NCBI GenBank assembly: GCA_904379015.1
Contig: CAJFHG010000016.1
Coordinates: 1-50,209, forward strand
DNA from: Candidatus Paralachnospira caecorum
GTDB taxonomy: Bacteria > Bacillota > Clostridia > Lachnospirales > Lachnospiraceae
DNA length: 50,209 nt
Direction of reading: 5' to 3'
Shown piece after piece: positions 26,211-33,593 of this stretch. The notes beneath the pieces are model-generated. The model saw nothing but the letters and a program-made list of their open reading frames with translations. It ran no database searches and was not told where the DNA came from. A program made the translations under genes and the position numbers. The number at the start of each line of letters is the position of its first letter. The first letter of the stretch is position 1.

Positions 26211-27155
26211 ATGAACAGGGCAGAATATATGAAAGAGCTGGCATATCTTTTGCAGGGTCTGCCTGATGAAGAGCGGGAAGAGGCTCTTCAGTATTATGAA
26301 GATTACTTTGACGACGCGGGAGAGGATCAGGAGGAGGCAGTGATCGCGGAGCTTGGCCGTCCGGAGAAGATTGCCGCCATAATCCGGGAAGGGGTTCAGA
26401 CCGGGTACGGGAATCAGGATGCCGAGTATACGGAGACGGGATATTGGAATGAACGTTACCGCGATCCTCATCATGAGGTGGCGCCGCCGGGTTCCGTGAG
26501 GAAAAAGAAAATCGGCATGAAAACGGCCGGCAGCGGGGTTTTCGGCGGGACAGAAAACGGCAGCGGCGATGATTCGGACGCTTCTTACCGTTCGGCGGAG
26601 GAAGGCGGCGATTATGCGGATGCTTCTTACCGTTCGGCGGAGGGAGGCGGAGCGTATACGGATGCCTCCTTTCGGGAGGCCGGAAAGCAGAGGGAAAACG
26701 AAGGCCATTCCCGGCAGGAGCAGAATGATGCCGGCAGGGAGAAACGGACGGCCCGTCCGAAACGGAACGCCCGTCCGCTTCTGTGGCTGCTGATTCTGGC
26801 CGCGGCGGTCTGCGCGGCGCCTTTTCTGCTCGGAGGAGCAGCGCTCCTTCTGGGGGCGGCTGTTGTGGTGATCTGCGTGATCGGAGGGATTTCACTGGCG
26901 GTTCTTCTGATCACTGTGGTTCTGCTGGCGGCAGGCGTCATACTGATCGGACTGGGGATCGGCAAACTGTTTACATTTCCAATAGCCGGCATGATGATCG
27001 GCGGCATCGGACTGGCGGTGCTGGCTTTCGGAATGCTGTTTTTATGGCTGACGGTCCTGGTATGCGGGAAAGCTGTTCCCGGCGTGATCCATATGATTGG
27101 AAACTTTTTCAGCTTTCTGTCAGGGAAGCTGCGGAGAGGGGGTGCCCGCGCGTGA
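26211..27155 (+). CDS. DUF1700/HAAS-domain membrane protein
   Basis: 314 residues. Residues 1-65 match the DUF1700 (HAAS) domain: MNRAEYMKELAYLLQGLPDEEREEALQYYEDYFDDAG and EAVIAELGRPEKIAAIIREG. A charged linker contains three near-copies of a 13-15-residue unit around DASYRSAE / DASYRSAE / DASFREAG (coded at about 26575-26690). The C-terminal 115 residues form about three or four Leu/Val/Gly-rich helices. Such proteins sit after PadR genes and are thought to relay envelope signals. It overlaps the next gene by 4 bp (GTGA). Confidence 0.88.
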   Translation: MNRAEYMKELAYLLQGLPDEEREEALQYYEDYFDDAGEDQEEAVIAELGRPEKIAAIIREGVQTGYGNQDAEYTETGYWNERYRDPHHEVAPPGSVRKKKIGMKTAGSGVFGGTENGSGDDSDASYRSAEEGGDYADASYRSAEGGGAYTDASFREAGKQRENEGHSRQEQNDAGREKRTARPKRNARPLLWLLILAAAVCAAPFLLGGAALLLGAAVVVICVIGGISLAVLLITVVLLAAGVILIGLGIGKLFTFPIAGMMIGGIGLAVLAFGMLFLWLTVLVCGKAVPGVIHMIGNFFSFLSGKLRRGGARA

Positions 27156-28009
27156 AACGGTTTACGAAGATCTGCCTTTGGACCTGCGCGGTCTGTCTTG
27201 TTTTGGGACTCCTTCTGATATCTGTGAGCTGGGCCATGGGATTCCGGGGATATCATTCCTATTTCAGGTCCGGACGTCAGGCGCAGCTGGAGGAAATTTA
27301 TGAAGCGGCGGGCGGAGAGGTCCGCCAGATTTCCCTGCAGGCGGAGGCAGGAAGCATTGTGGTAGAAGAAGGAGATTCCTTTGCGGTTACGGCAGCTACG
27401 CCCGGGAATCACTTTACAAGTGAATGGGACAACGGCGTATGGACCATAAAGGAGACGGAGGAGCACGAAAGAGGCGGATCTCTGGGCGGCTTTTATGTGG
27501 ACAATGAGGGCATTTACCTGAAGTCGGCGCTGGGCGAGGTTCATGTGACAGTTCCCGCGGACGCTCATCTGGATCATGTGGAAATCCAGGTGGCAGGAGG
27601 GGCCGTAGACATTGAACAGATCCAATGTGATACGATGGATATCCAGGTGCGTGCCGGGATCGTGGAGCTTGCGGCAGATGTGCGGGAAAGCATTGCGGTG
27701 GACTGTCAGGCCGGAGGCGTGAGCGGACATCTGGAAGGCAGCGAGCAGGATTATCATCTGGATATGAGCTGCAATCTGGGGAGTATCGTGATCGGTCAGT
27801 ACGAATGCGGAGGGATTATCGCAAAAGATCAGATAAATCCGGGCGGCAGCAGGCAGCTGGAGGTATCCTGTGATGCCGGAAGCGTGGAATTTTATTTCCC
27901 GGATGATGTTGAACAATATGAGGATGAAGAGTACAATCAGTTTGAAGAGTATGAAGATCCGGATGAGTATGAAGGATACGGCAGCTATGTAAAGCGCGCG
28001 GATTCCTGA
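27152..28009 (+). CDS. DUF4097-family anchored beta-repeat protein
   Basis: 285 residues beginning at GTG 27152 inside the previous stop. One N-terminal helix (about 8-30) is followed by a right-handed beta-type repeat region: EAGSIVVEEG, LGEVHVTVPADAHLDHVEIQ, AGGAVDIEQIQCDTMDIQ, AGIVELAADVRESIAVDCQ. This is characteristic of DUF4097/adhesin-like proteins that follow DUF1700 genes. The tail is a very acidic Glu/Asp/Tyr segment (about residues 252-280). It is probably exposed outside the membrane. Function is unknown; the three-gene association is the main clue. Confidence 0.86.
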   Translation: MKRFTKICLWTCAVCLVLGLLLISVSWAMGFRGYHSYFRSGRQAQLEEIYEAAGGEVRQISLQAEAGSIVVEEGDSFAVTAATPGNHFTSEWDNGVWTIKETEEHERGGSLGGFYVDNEGIYLKSALGEVHVTVPADAHLDHVEIQVAGGAVDIEQIQCDTMDIQVRAGIVELAADVRESIAVDCQAGGVSGHLEGSEQDYHLDMSCNLGSIVIGQYECGGIIAKDQINPGGSRQLEVSCDAGSVEFYFPDDVEQYEDEEYNQFEEYEDPDEYEGYGSYVKRADS

Positions 28010-28033
28010 TCAGACAAGAAGGAGGAGTGAACA

Positions 28034-28225
28034 ATGGAGCCGAAAAGACTGTACCGTTCTGTGAGAGACAGAATGCTGCTGGGCGTATGCGGAGGAATAG
28101 GAGAATATTTTGGCATTGACGCGACGGTGATCCGTGTGATCTGGGCGGTGTTTGGCTGCACCGGAGCCGGTATCCTGGCTTATTTTATCGCGGCGGTGAT
28201 CATGCCCCAGAATCCCGGGGACTGA
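28034..28225 (+). CDS. PspC-domain small membrane protein
   Basis: 63-residue stand-alone PspC domain: LYRSVRDRMLLGVCGGIGEYFGIDATVIRV, then a helix ending in AYFIAAVIMPQNPGD. AGGAGG lies 6 bases upstream of the ATG. PspC domains take part in envelope-stress sensing. As the last gene of the PadR-DUF1700-DUF4097 set it completes a recognisable envelope-stress module of Firmicutes. Confidence 0.93.
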   Translation: MEPKRLYRSVRDRMLLGVCGGIGEYFGIDATVIRVIWAVFGCTGAGILAYFIAAVIMPQNPGD

Positions 28226-28306
28226 TAAAACTGAATAAATATCCGAAAAAAGGCGATGCTCTTAGTAAATCCTGCAGCGCGCGGGAAGAAAGGAGCATTG
28301 TTTTGT

Positions 28307-28501
28307 ATGGGAAAGAAAAAGGAAAAGCCGATCGATTTAAATAACCTGACCCCGGAGGAAAAACTGAAGCTGGAGATCGCGGATGAAATCGGCGTATATC
28401 AGAAGGTGATCACCCACGGCTGGCGGAGTCTTTCGGCCAAAGAATCCGGGAAGATCGGAGGTCTGATGACGAAGAAAAAACGCGAAATGAGAAAAATTTA
28501 G
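28307..28501 (+). CDS. Alpha/beta-type small acid-soluble spore protein
   Basis: 64 residues, Lys-rich. The core LKLEIADEIGVYQKVI...GWRSLSAKESGKIGGLMTKKK matches the clostridial short alpha/beta SASP type (SspF-like), with the GPR-like cleavage region EIADE and the LxAxExGxxGG block. These proteins coat spore DNA and protect it from UV damage. ATG 28307 lies 11 bases after AGGAG. A GAATA element at 28233-28237 could be a forespore sigma-G -35, but the -10 match is poor. It is the best sign here that the organism forms endospores. Confidence 0.85.
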   Translation: MGKKKEKPIDLNNLTPEEKLKLEIADEIGVYQKVITHGWRSLSAKESGKIGGLMTKKKREMRKI

Positions 28502-28710
28502 AAGGTCCCTGCCAAATGCCAGGTTCCCGCAGCGGTTGCCGGAGGTTCGCTCCCTTTTCTGTATCAATAAACAATCCTGGGTTCATTTTGAAGTTTATTT
28601 TAAATGTATTAAGGATTTCTAAAATCAGAGGAGGGCTACTGGAAAGGCTGTACAAAATATGATATCATAGATTCATGAACTGCCGAATGGACGGCGGGAG
28701 GGAGAAGTCT

Positions 28711-29127
28711 ATGAACATATTATTTTTCCTGACTCCCAAGAGCGAGGTGGAATTTGTCTATGATGATTATACGCTCAGGCAGACCATCGAGAAGATGGAA
28801 TACCACCGTTATTCAGAAGTTCCGGTCATTAACCGGGGCGGAAAGTATGTGGGGACGATCACAGAAGGCGACCTGCTCTGGTATGTGAAGGAAGATTGGG
28901 ATCTGAATATCCGAGAGGCAGAAAATGTCCGTATTATGAACATCAAAAGAAAAAGAAAAACGGCTGCCGTATCGGTAAATGCGAACATGGAAGATCTGAT
29001 TGAAAAGGCCATGAACCAGAATTTTGTTCCGGTTGTGGACGACAAGGAAATTTTCATCGGGATCGTGAAACGGAAGGATATTATCCATTATTGTTATGAA
29101 CATATGGAAAGAAAAGATGACCGGTGA
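28711..29127 (+). CDS. CBS-domain pair protein
   Basis: About 138 residues made almost entirely of two CBS repeats: LRQTIEKMEYHRYSEVPVIN...YVGTITEGDLLWYV and MEDLIEKAMNQNFVPVVDD...FIGIVKRKDIIHY. Such pairs bind adenosine nucleotides or SAM and regulate partners. The start MNILFFLTPK is typical of Lachnospiraceae stand-alone forms. ATG 28711 follows GGGAGGGAG. The 209 bases upstream show no gene; a TATGAT at about 28650 could be a -10. A strong hairpin follows the stop. Confidence 0.9.
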   Translation: MNILFFLTPKSEVEFVYDDYTLRQTIEKMEYHRYSEVPVINRGGKYVGTITEGDLLWYVKEDWDLNIREAENVRIMNIKRKRKTAAVSVNANMEDLIEKAMNQNFVPVVDDKEIFIGIVKRKDIIHYCYEHMERKDDR

Positions 29128-29162
29128 GAAGATTGACTTTTATCAGTGAAAATGGTAAGATG

Positions 29163-29196
29163 ATACCGCGTCTGGCAGACGGCAGACGCGGTATTT
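29163..29196 (+). terminator. Hairpin terminator after the CBS gene
   Basis: A perfect 12-bp stem ATACCGCGTCTG / CAGACGCGGTAT with an 8-base loop. The following T run is short (TTTG), so the call rests on the stem and position. Confidence 0.65.
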
Positions 29197-29222
29197 GCCT
29201 GTACAGAAAATCGAATCAACCG

Positions 29223-29303
29223 GCGGACATGGCGGAATTGGCAGACGCGCCAGATTTAGGTTCTGGTGTCCCAGACGTGCAGGTTCAAGTCCTGTTGTCC
29301 GCA
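29223..29303 (+). tRNA. tRNA-Leu, anticodon UAG
   Basis: Acceptor GCGGACA pairs with TGTCCGC, discriminator A at 29303, no encoded CCA. The D arm is GGCGGAATTGGCAGACGC, and the anticodon stem CCAGA/TCTGG closes a TTTAGGT loop, giving anticodon TAG for CUA codons. A long variable arm marks it as class II, and the T arm is CAGGTTCAAGTCCTG. It is followed after 4 bases by its terminator and is the likely insertion site of the decayed element to the right. Confidence 0.97.
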
Positions 29304-29307
29304 GCTT

Positions 29308-29340
29308 AAAAGCCCCGAATTTACGGGGCTTTTTTCTTTT
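29308..29340 (+). terminator. Terminator of tRNA-Leu
   Basis: AAAAGCCCCG, loop AATTTA, CGGGGCTTTT, then more T (TTTTTTCTTTT in all). The last codons and the stop (TAA, 29321-29323) of the minus-strand integrase remnant lie within this hairpin. Confidence 0.93.
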
Positions 29341-29860
29341 CATGTGCACTTCCGTGTGCACTCTGTTTTAAATTTTCAAAGTGTGTATTGATTATTTTTG
29401 TCTGTCTGGCCTCTTCCAGATCAATTACATTCACCATACTTTTTCTGACATGGATCACATTTCCATCTATATCATCGGCAGTCAATGTACAAATTTCTCC
29501 ACGCCGCAGCGGCCCGAAGGCCGCCAGAAGGACAGTGATTTCTAATTCGGTTCCGGATATGATCCCTAATAGTTTTTTGATGTCCTCATCGCTGGGGCAA
29601 TAGAGATCCGGCTTGATCCGCTAATGAACTGATCCAGATCTGTATAGTTGTGTTATCAATCTTCCTGATTCTGATATTATTTATGCTGGAAAAGTAATTT
29701 TTTAGGGTGTTTTTGCATTGATGTACTTTTGGACAGCCTCCAGCACAGTGATATCCTCTGCCTGGATCGTCCGATCAGCGGCCCACACCGCCGCCAGCCT
29801 CTCAGCTTCCCTCTTCGTGGTGGCCGTAAACGATTCATAAACTTTGTACTTTATCCAGCT
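29321..29860 (-). pseudogene. Decayed tyrosine recombinase (integrase)
   Basis: Reading leftward, the pieces are: YKVYESFTATTKREAERLAAVWA (AP2-like/N-terminal arm) with ITVLEAVQKYINAKT, then a stop; NYFSSINNIRIRKIDNTT with IQIWISSLAD in another frame (core-binding domain); then after a shift DLYCPSDEDIKKLLG and LLAAFGPLRRGEICTLTADDID, which carries the first catalytic Arg; finally IDLEEARQ...AHEKKKAP to a stop at 29321. The middle catalytic domain with the second Arg and the nucleophile Tyr has been deleted, and at least two frame breaks exist. The gene abuts tRNA-Leu with its 3' end towards the tRNA, the usual arrangement for tRNA-targeting elements. It cannot be active. Confidence 0.85.
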
Positions 29861-30015
29861 TCTGCTGATTGTAGTATAATGGCATCCAAAGATATCGGCA
29901 ATGGCCGACATAGTCATGCCCTTACGGTAACATTGTTTCTGCTTCGGCACGTTGGACTTCAGTAAGAAACGTTTGCTTTAGATTTTTGATTTGCTCTTCA
30001 ATGGAAAAAGAAGCT
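29861..30015 (-). pseudogene. Fragment of a helix-turn-helix DNA-binding protein
   Basis: Two minus-strand pieces in different frames join sensibly: EEQIKNLKQTFLTEVQRAEAE and then YRKGMTMSAIADIFGCHYTTISR. The second is a clear helix-turn-helix like those at the ends of resolvases or phage regulators. It now runs in frame into the integrase remnant, so a deletion has fused the two. The parent gene is not identified. Confidence 0.45.
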
Positions 30016-30125
30016 TGTTATACCATCTTCGGGTATAGCATGTTATTAATTCGTGCGGTAGGATATCGCAACGGTTCGCGAAATGCCGAGCCACGGATGC
30101 CGGTCTCTGTTGGCGCAGGGGAAAT

Positions 30126-30353
30126 TTAATTCAGCAATTCAGAGATATTGATTTTAAAATCCCGGTAAATACCTACAGGGGCAGTATCTGAAAAGGAAAA
30201 CTGACTGAAGTCCTCCGTTCCGTCAAAGAAATAGGCAAAGACAGTCTCTTTTTCCGGATCCACGATCCAGTATTCCCGGACTCCGGCGGTGCGGTATTTG
30301 AACAGTTTTGTCAGGTAGTCCATGCGTTGACTGGATGGAGAAACCAGACCGCT
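30126..30353 (-). pseudogene. Uma2-family endonuclease, C-terminal fragment
   Basis: The 75 residues starting VSPSSQRMDYLTKLFKYRTAGVREYWIVDPEK are the C-terminal half of the DUF820/Uma2 (PD-(D/E)XK-like) family, which normally spans about 190 residues. The missing part begins exactly where the phage-head fragment on the other strand starts, so the gene was cut by a rearrangement near 30350. The VSPSS and YWIVDPE motifs make the family call secure. Confidence 0.8.
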
Positions 30354-30354
30354 C

Positions 30355-30822
30355 ATGGAGGGCGATCATGAGATGGTCGCAGAAGCAGCCAGGCAAGTGC
30401 AGCAGGCACTCAATGAGGCAGTAGGGATCGGACTGCGGGCGCAGACTTCTTCGCTGGATAATGACCGCATAGACGGGATTCTCAACCGGATTTCAGCCGC
30501 TGATCAATATGATGATGTTGCATGGATCCTGGATGAACCGGTCAGACTGTTCAGCCTTGTTGTTGTTGATGATGCCCTGAAACGAAACGTTGAATTTCAG
30601 GGAAAAGCAGGAATGAAGCCCAGAATTATTCGGCGCGCAGAAAGAGGATGCTGCAAGTGGTGCCGAAACCTTGAAGGCACATATGATTATCCAGACCTTC
30701 CAGGGGATGTATACCGACGCCACAATAATTGTCGCTGTACGGTAGAATATGATCCGGGAGACGGCAGCCGCCAGAACGTATGGACAAAAAATGGAAAGAC
30801 CCGGATGAAAATGATAAAATAG
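30355..30822 (+). pseudogene. Phage minor head protein, C-terminal fragment
   Basis: 155 residues on the plus strand. The central IDGILNRISAADQYDDVAWIL and the Cys/His cluster ERGCCKWCRNLEGTYDYPDLPGDVYRRHNNCRCTVEY are the signature of phage minor capsid/head-morphogenesis proteins. It lacks the long N-terminal part of the family, and the ATG at 30355 is probably only the first Met after the break. In related prophages this domain leads into a C-terminal nuclease toxin, and the next 280 bases contain the frameshifted remains of such a domain. Confidence 0.75.
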
Positions 30823-30849
30823 AAGCGAGGAAAGCAAATTGGGTTAAGA

Positions 30850-31104
30850 GAGATTTATAATCCAACTGGGAATAAGATTATCACAGAAGATAAGCAGTTT
30901 GGAAAAAAGTAGGAAAGCACACGATGGATTATGGACTGGATCCAGGAAAAAAATTGATCGTCAAAAAATGAGGGAAATAATCAATGACATCCTAAATTCA
31001 CCGGATGAAATAGGATCGGGGAATGGCGCTCACAGCCGGGGAAAAGTGAATTCTACATCAAAGGGAACGATGTTGTAGTAGTAAACAACGGAAGATTACA
31101 TTGA
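30850..31104 (+). pseudogene. Frameshifted nuclease-toxin-like domain
   Basis: Across three frames the plus strand reads IYNPTGNKIITEDKQFGKK, VGKHTMDYGLDPGKK, IDRQKMREIINDILNSPDEIGSG and EWRSQPGKSEFYIKGNDVVVVNNGRLH, ending at 31104. The order, the KHTMDYGL His/Asp block and the KGNDVVVV strand resemble the BECR-fold RNase domains (barnase/EndoU/colicin-like) attached to phage head proteins. Three frame breaks within 250 bases show it is dead. The exact toxin family is an inference. Confidence 0.55.
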
Positions 31105-31122
31105 AAAATGGAGCGATAAATA

Positions 31123-31422
31123 ATGAGAGAATTAAGAACGCAGGAAAGTAAAAAATTTGAGAAATTTTTCGAAATCATCAGAAAAGAAGCGGTAGAAGAA
31201 AACAGTATCTTTTTTTGCGATTGTGGAGAAGGAAGAGAATTCTTCAAAGATGACATGGAAGGCGAAGACTTGATGGGGTGGTTGGTACCGAAAAATCTGG
31301 CTGATGTATTTGAACCTGAGTGGAGAAGCAATAATGTAGGTGAGAGATGGAACAGTTTTGTTAGGTTTGCTATCTGGAGAGAAGAAAAAGGGGAAATTTT
31401 AATATCTTTTCAGTCTTTTTAA
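31123..31422 (+). CDS. Small acidic protein, possible immunity partner of the toxin remnant
   Basis: 99 residues, intact, starting at ATG 31123 with GGAG about 9 bases upstream. It is acidic and Trp/Phe-rich (EFFKDDMEGEDLMGWLVP, EPEWRSNNVGERWNSFVRFAIW) with no membrane segment. It lies 18 bases after the broken toxin-like domain, where polymorphic toxins carry their immunity gene. I recognise no named family; the immunity role is inferred from position, acidity and survival of the frame while its neighbours decayed. Confidence 0.55.
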   Translation: MRELRTQESKKFEKFFEIIRKEAVEENSIFFCDCGEGREFFKDDMEGEDLMGWLVPKNLADVFEPEWRSNNVGERWNSFVRFAIWREEKGEILISFQSF

Positions 31423-31440
31423 AATTATCATAGAGGGCAT

Positions 31441-31787
31441 ATGGCAAAGGACGATTATCATGTGATTGTTTATCAAATTTTGGCCTATCTTTATCAGTGC
31501 CTAAAAAAGGGGATCCCAGTAAACGGGAGAAATTTGTCGTATCAGAAGAGCAAATTCTTCGATATTAATAAAAATTATTGGTCGTATATCATAGTCAAGA
31601 TGTGTACGGCAGGATGGATTGAAGGCATAATATTGACGAAGGCTTGGGAGAAGAATATCCGATTGTTTCCAATCTGGATGATTGCCGTATTATTCCTGCC
31701 GGCATCGAGTATCTATGCGATAATTCTTTTATGGAAAAGGTAAAACAATTTTTGAAGGATGTAAAAGATATTACGCCATTCATTTGA
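31441..31787 (+). pseudogene. YjcQ-like phage protein, frameshifted
   Basis: The frame from ATG 31441 reads MAKDDYHVIVYQILAYLYQ...NKNYWSYIIVKMCTAGWIEGIILTKAWEK and then goes off family. Shifting frame near 31645 restores GLGEEYPIVSNLDDCRIIPAGIEYLCDNSFMEKVKQFLKDVKD with a stop at 31785-31787. Together the parts give a normal-length YjcQ-family winged-helix protein found in phages and mobile elements. One frame break is enough to explain it. Confidence 0.7.
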
Positions 31788-31802
31788 CAGACAATGTGAC
31801 GC

Positions 31803-31989
31803 CCTTAATTTTGAAACGGTTTGGAGTTCCATATTCGATTTAAAAACGCTCATGATATATCGTGCAGAAGGTGATCCGAGAAAAAAGAAGTTCGGGGTAG
31901 ATAAACCGGCTGCACAGTATAGTGAAAGGACGCTAAAGTTTGAATATAAAATGGCTGCTATCCGGTACATCAACGGCGTGCATGATTGA
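31803..31989 (+). pseudogene. Unidentified phage-type gene remnant
   Basis: An open frame without a good start encodes about 60 residues (IFDLKTLMIYRAEGDPRKKKFG, then AQYSERTLKFEYKMAAIRYING) and ends at 31989. The composition is protein-like and phage-like, but I do not recognise a family. It probably lost its 5' part. Confidence 0.35.
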
Positions 31990-32023
31990 CATTGCATAAT
32001 GTCTCAGATTAAATTTTTATTAT

Positions 32024-32418
32024 CTATAGTTCTTCCACCGTCTCATTCAACGGGCGATACGAGGTGTGCCATTCTGCATAGGGAACAGAATCCTTACTGG
32101 GATAGCCGATTGGCAGAAGACAGATGGGCTTTATGTGTTCCGGTAAATCAAATGTTTCCGCCACCTGTCCTGCATCAAAACCCCGTAGTTTGCCGGGCGA
32201 AGCCGGGCATAACCATTCCACGCAAACAGCGTTTCTTCCGTATCATCCCCGTCGACCTGCTCTGCGTTGCAGATATACAGATGATGATCACCCACTTCGT
32301 GATATCCTTTCAGGCTGCAGACAATGGCAACGCGGCTGTGGACGGGGATTTTAATGGAGCTGCCTTCTACCTCGGCAAGCTCAATATTGAACTTGGGATC
32401 TTTGTTTATTGCAATCAA
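32024..32418 (-). pseudogene. Chimeric scar: flavin reductase end joined to nitroreductase end
   Basis: Reading leftward from 32418, KFNIELAEVEGSSIKIPVHSRVAIV and YHEVGDHHLYICNAEQV to FAWNGYARLRPA are the C-terminal half of a flavin-reductase-type protein. Near 32180 the family match ends, and in another frame GFDAGQVAETFDLPEHIKPICLLPIGYP to PLNETVEEL is the end of a nitroreductase, stopping at 32024. Both lack their N-termini. A deletion between two neighbouring redox genes would produce this. The intact flavin reductase at 32415 overlaps its start by 4 bp. Confidence 0.7.
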
Positions 32419-33005
32419 TTACTTTCTTTTATTGATTTGTGCATCAGATCTGCACCGCTGTGCCATGCCTGACCGACCTTTTCGCCAATGGCATAGTAAC
32501 CATTCTGCATTTGATCAAAAGCAAAAGCGTGGAGTTTTCCGGCATCAATCTTTCCGGCGTCATCCAATATTTTTTCATCAGCAATTACATTGACAATCTT
32601 GCCAAGTACCCGAAGACCATAGGGCTGAGACTGCATCTCCACAACCTCACATTCCAACGTGAGAGGATATTCAGTGATGACAGGAGCATCTACCCGTTCG
32701 CTTTTGACAGCGTGAAGCCCGGTGCGCTCAAATTTGTCTGCCATCTTGTTGGAACTGGCGATTCCAAGAAAATCAGATTCCCGTAACGTATCTGTGCCCG
32801 GTACGGCCAGTGTGAAAGCTTTTTTGGATTCCAGATTCGCTACCGTTTTGTGCTCGGCCTCCAGGTTCAGAGCAACCATATCTTCGGCGCAAATACCGCC
32901 CCAGGCCATCATCATCACATCAACGGTATCATCTTCGTTATAGGTGCCGATCATATAGGTCGGCATGGGAAATAAGTAGGGCTGAACACCCAGGTTCTTT
33001 GACAT
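32415..33005 (-). CDS. Flavin reductase-like FMN-binding protein
   Basis: 196 residues of the DIM6/NTAB split-barrel flavin reductase family. Visible landmarks are PTYMIGTYNEDDTVDVMMMAWGG, AVPGTDTLRESDFLGIASSNKMADKFERTGL and the second strand set PLTLECEVVEMQSQ...LGKIVNV. ATG 33005 follows AAAGGAG on the minus strand. The gene is divergent from an HxlR regulator with repeated operator-like sequences between them, the usual layout for redox- or quinone-responsive HxlR control. It probably reduces FMN or carries out a flavin-dependent detoxification. Confidence 0.9.
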   Translation of the reverse strand: MSKNLGVQPYLFPMPTYMIGTYNEDDTVDVMMMAWGGICAEDMVALNLEAEHKTVANLESKKAFTLAVPGTDTLRESDFLGIASSNKMADKFERTGLHAVKSERVDAPVITEYPLTLECEVVEMQSQPYGLRVLGKIVNVIADEKILDDAGKIDAGKLHAFAFDQMQNGYYAIGEKVGQAWHSGADLMHKSIKESN

Positions 33006-33085
33006 AACTATGACTCCTTTCCGTGCAGCTGGATTGACTTCATCCGCTTTTGATATTATAATCATAACAAGAATAGATGAAAAAA

Positions 33086-33134
33086 CAAGTACGCACATTG
33101 AAGTGCGATACTTACAATAAGGTGTAATACTTAC
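33086..33134. promoter_or_regulatory. HxlR operator region
   Basis: GTGCGATACTTAC (33103-33115) is repeated as GTGTAATACTTAC (33122-33134), 19 bases start to start. The first copy is also mirrored as AAGTACGCAC (33088-33097), giving AAGTA...TACTT symmetry. This lies just upstream of the HxlR start at 33152 and between the divergent genes, so it is the likely binding site for both. Confidence 0.65.
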
Positions 33135-33151
33135 CTATAGGAGAGCGTGGA

Positions 33152-33484
33152 ATGAGCATAGAATGTATTCAGGATGCCAATTTGGAAGAAACCGGATTTA
33201 GCTATACGATGTCGCTGATCCAGGGAAAATATAAGATGTTTATCTTATATGCTTTGATGGGATTTCAGGTCGTGCGTTTTAATGAATTAAAGAAATATAT
33301 TAAGACGATCTCATACAAAACACTGAGTTCCACGCTCAAGGAGCTGGAGGGGGACGGGCTTGTCCATCGTGAAGAATATCCGCAGATCCCGCCAAAAGTG
33401 GAATACAGCCTGACAGAGCGAGGAAAATCTTTGATTCCGATTTTAGACAGTATGTGTGAATGGGGAGAAAAGAACCGCTTGTAA
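33152..33484 (+). CDS. HxlR-family transcriptional regulator
   Basis: 110-residue HxlR/MarR-like winged helix: LIQGKYKMFILYALMGFQVVRFNELKKYIKTISYKTLSSTLKELEGDGLVHREEYPQIPPKVEYSLTERG (motif split across residues 21-90). It keeps an N-terminal Cys (C5) and a Cys near the C-terminus (C104). HxlR/YodB types use thiols to sense quinones or electrophiles, so a redox switch is possible. GGAGAGCGTGGA precedes the ATG. It probably controls itself and the divergent flavin reductase. Confidence 0.92.
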   Translation: MSIECIQDANLEETGFSYTMSLIQGKYKMFILYALMGFQVVRFNELKKYIKTISYKTLSSTLKELEGDGLVHREEYPQIPPKVEYSLTERGKSLIPILDSMCEWGEKNRL

Positions 33485-33593
33485 CGCACTCATCACATAA
33501 AACACGAAGACAGGTGTGGTCTTTACGGTGGAGTTGTGATATCATTTGATCAACGGCAAACTAGAATTCAGGAAAAGGCAGGCGTCATGAAAA

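Noticed and set aside
29124-29309. A 61-codon frame across tRNA-Leu
   Set aside because: It translates the tRNA and the hairpin before it; there is no ribosome site.
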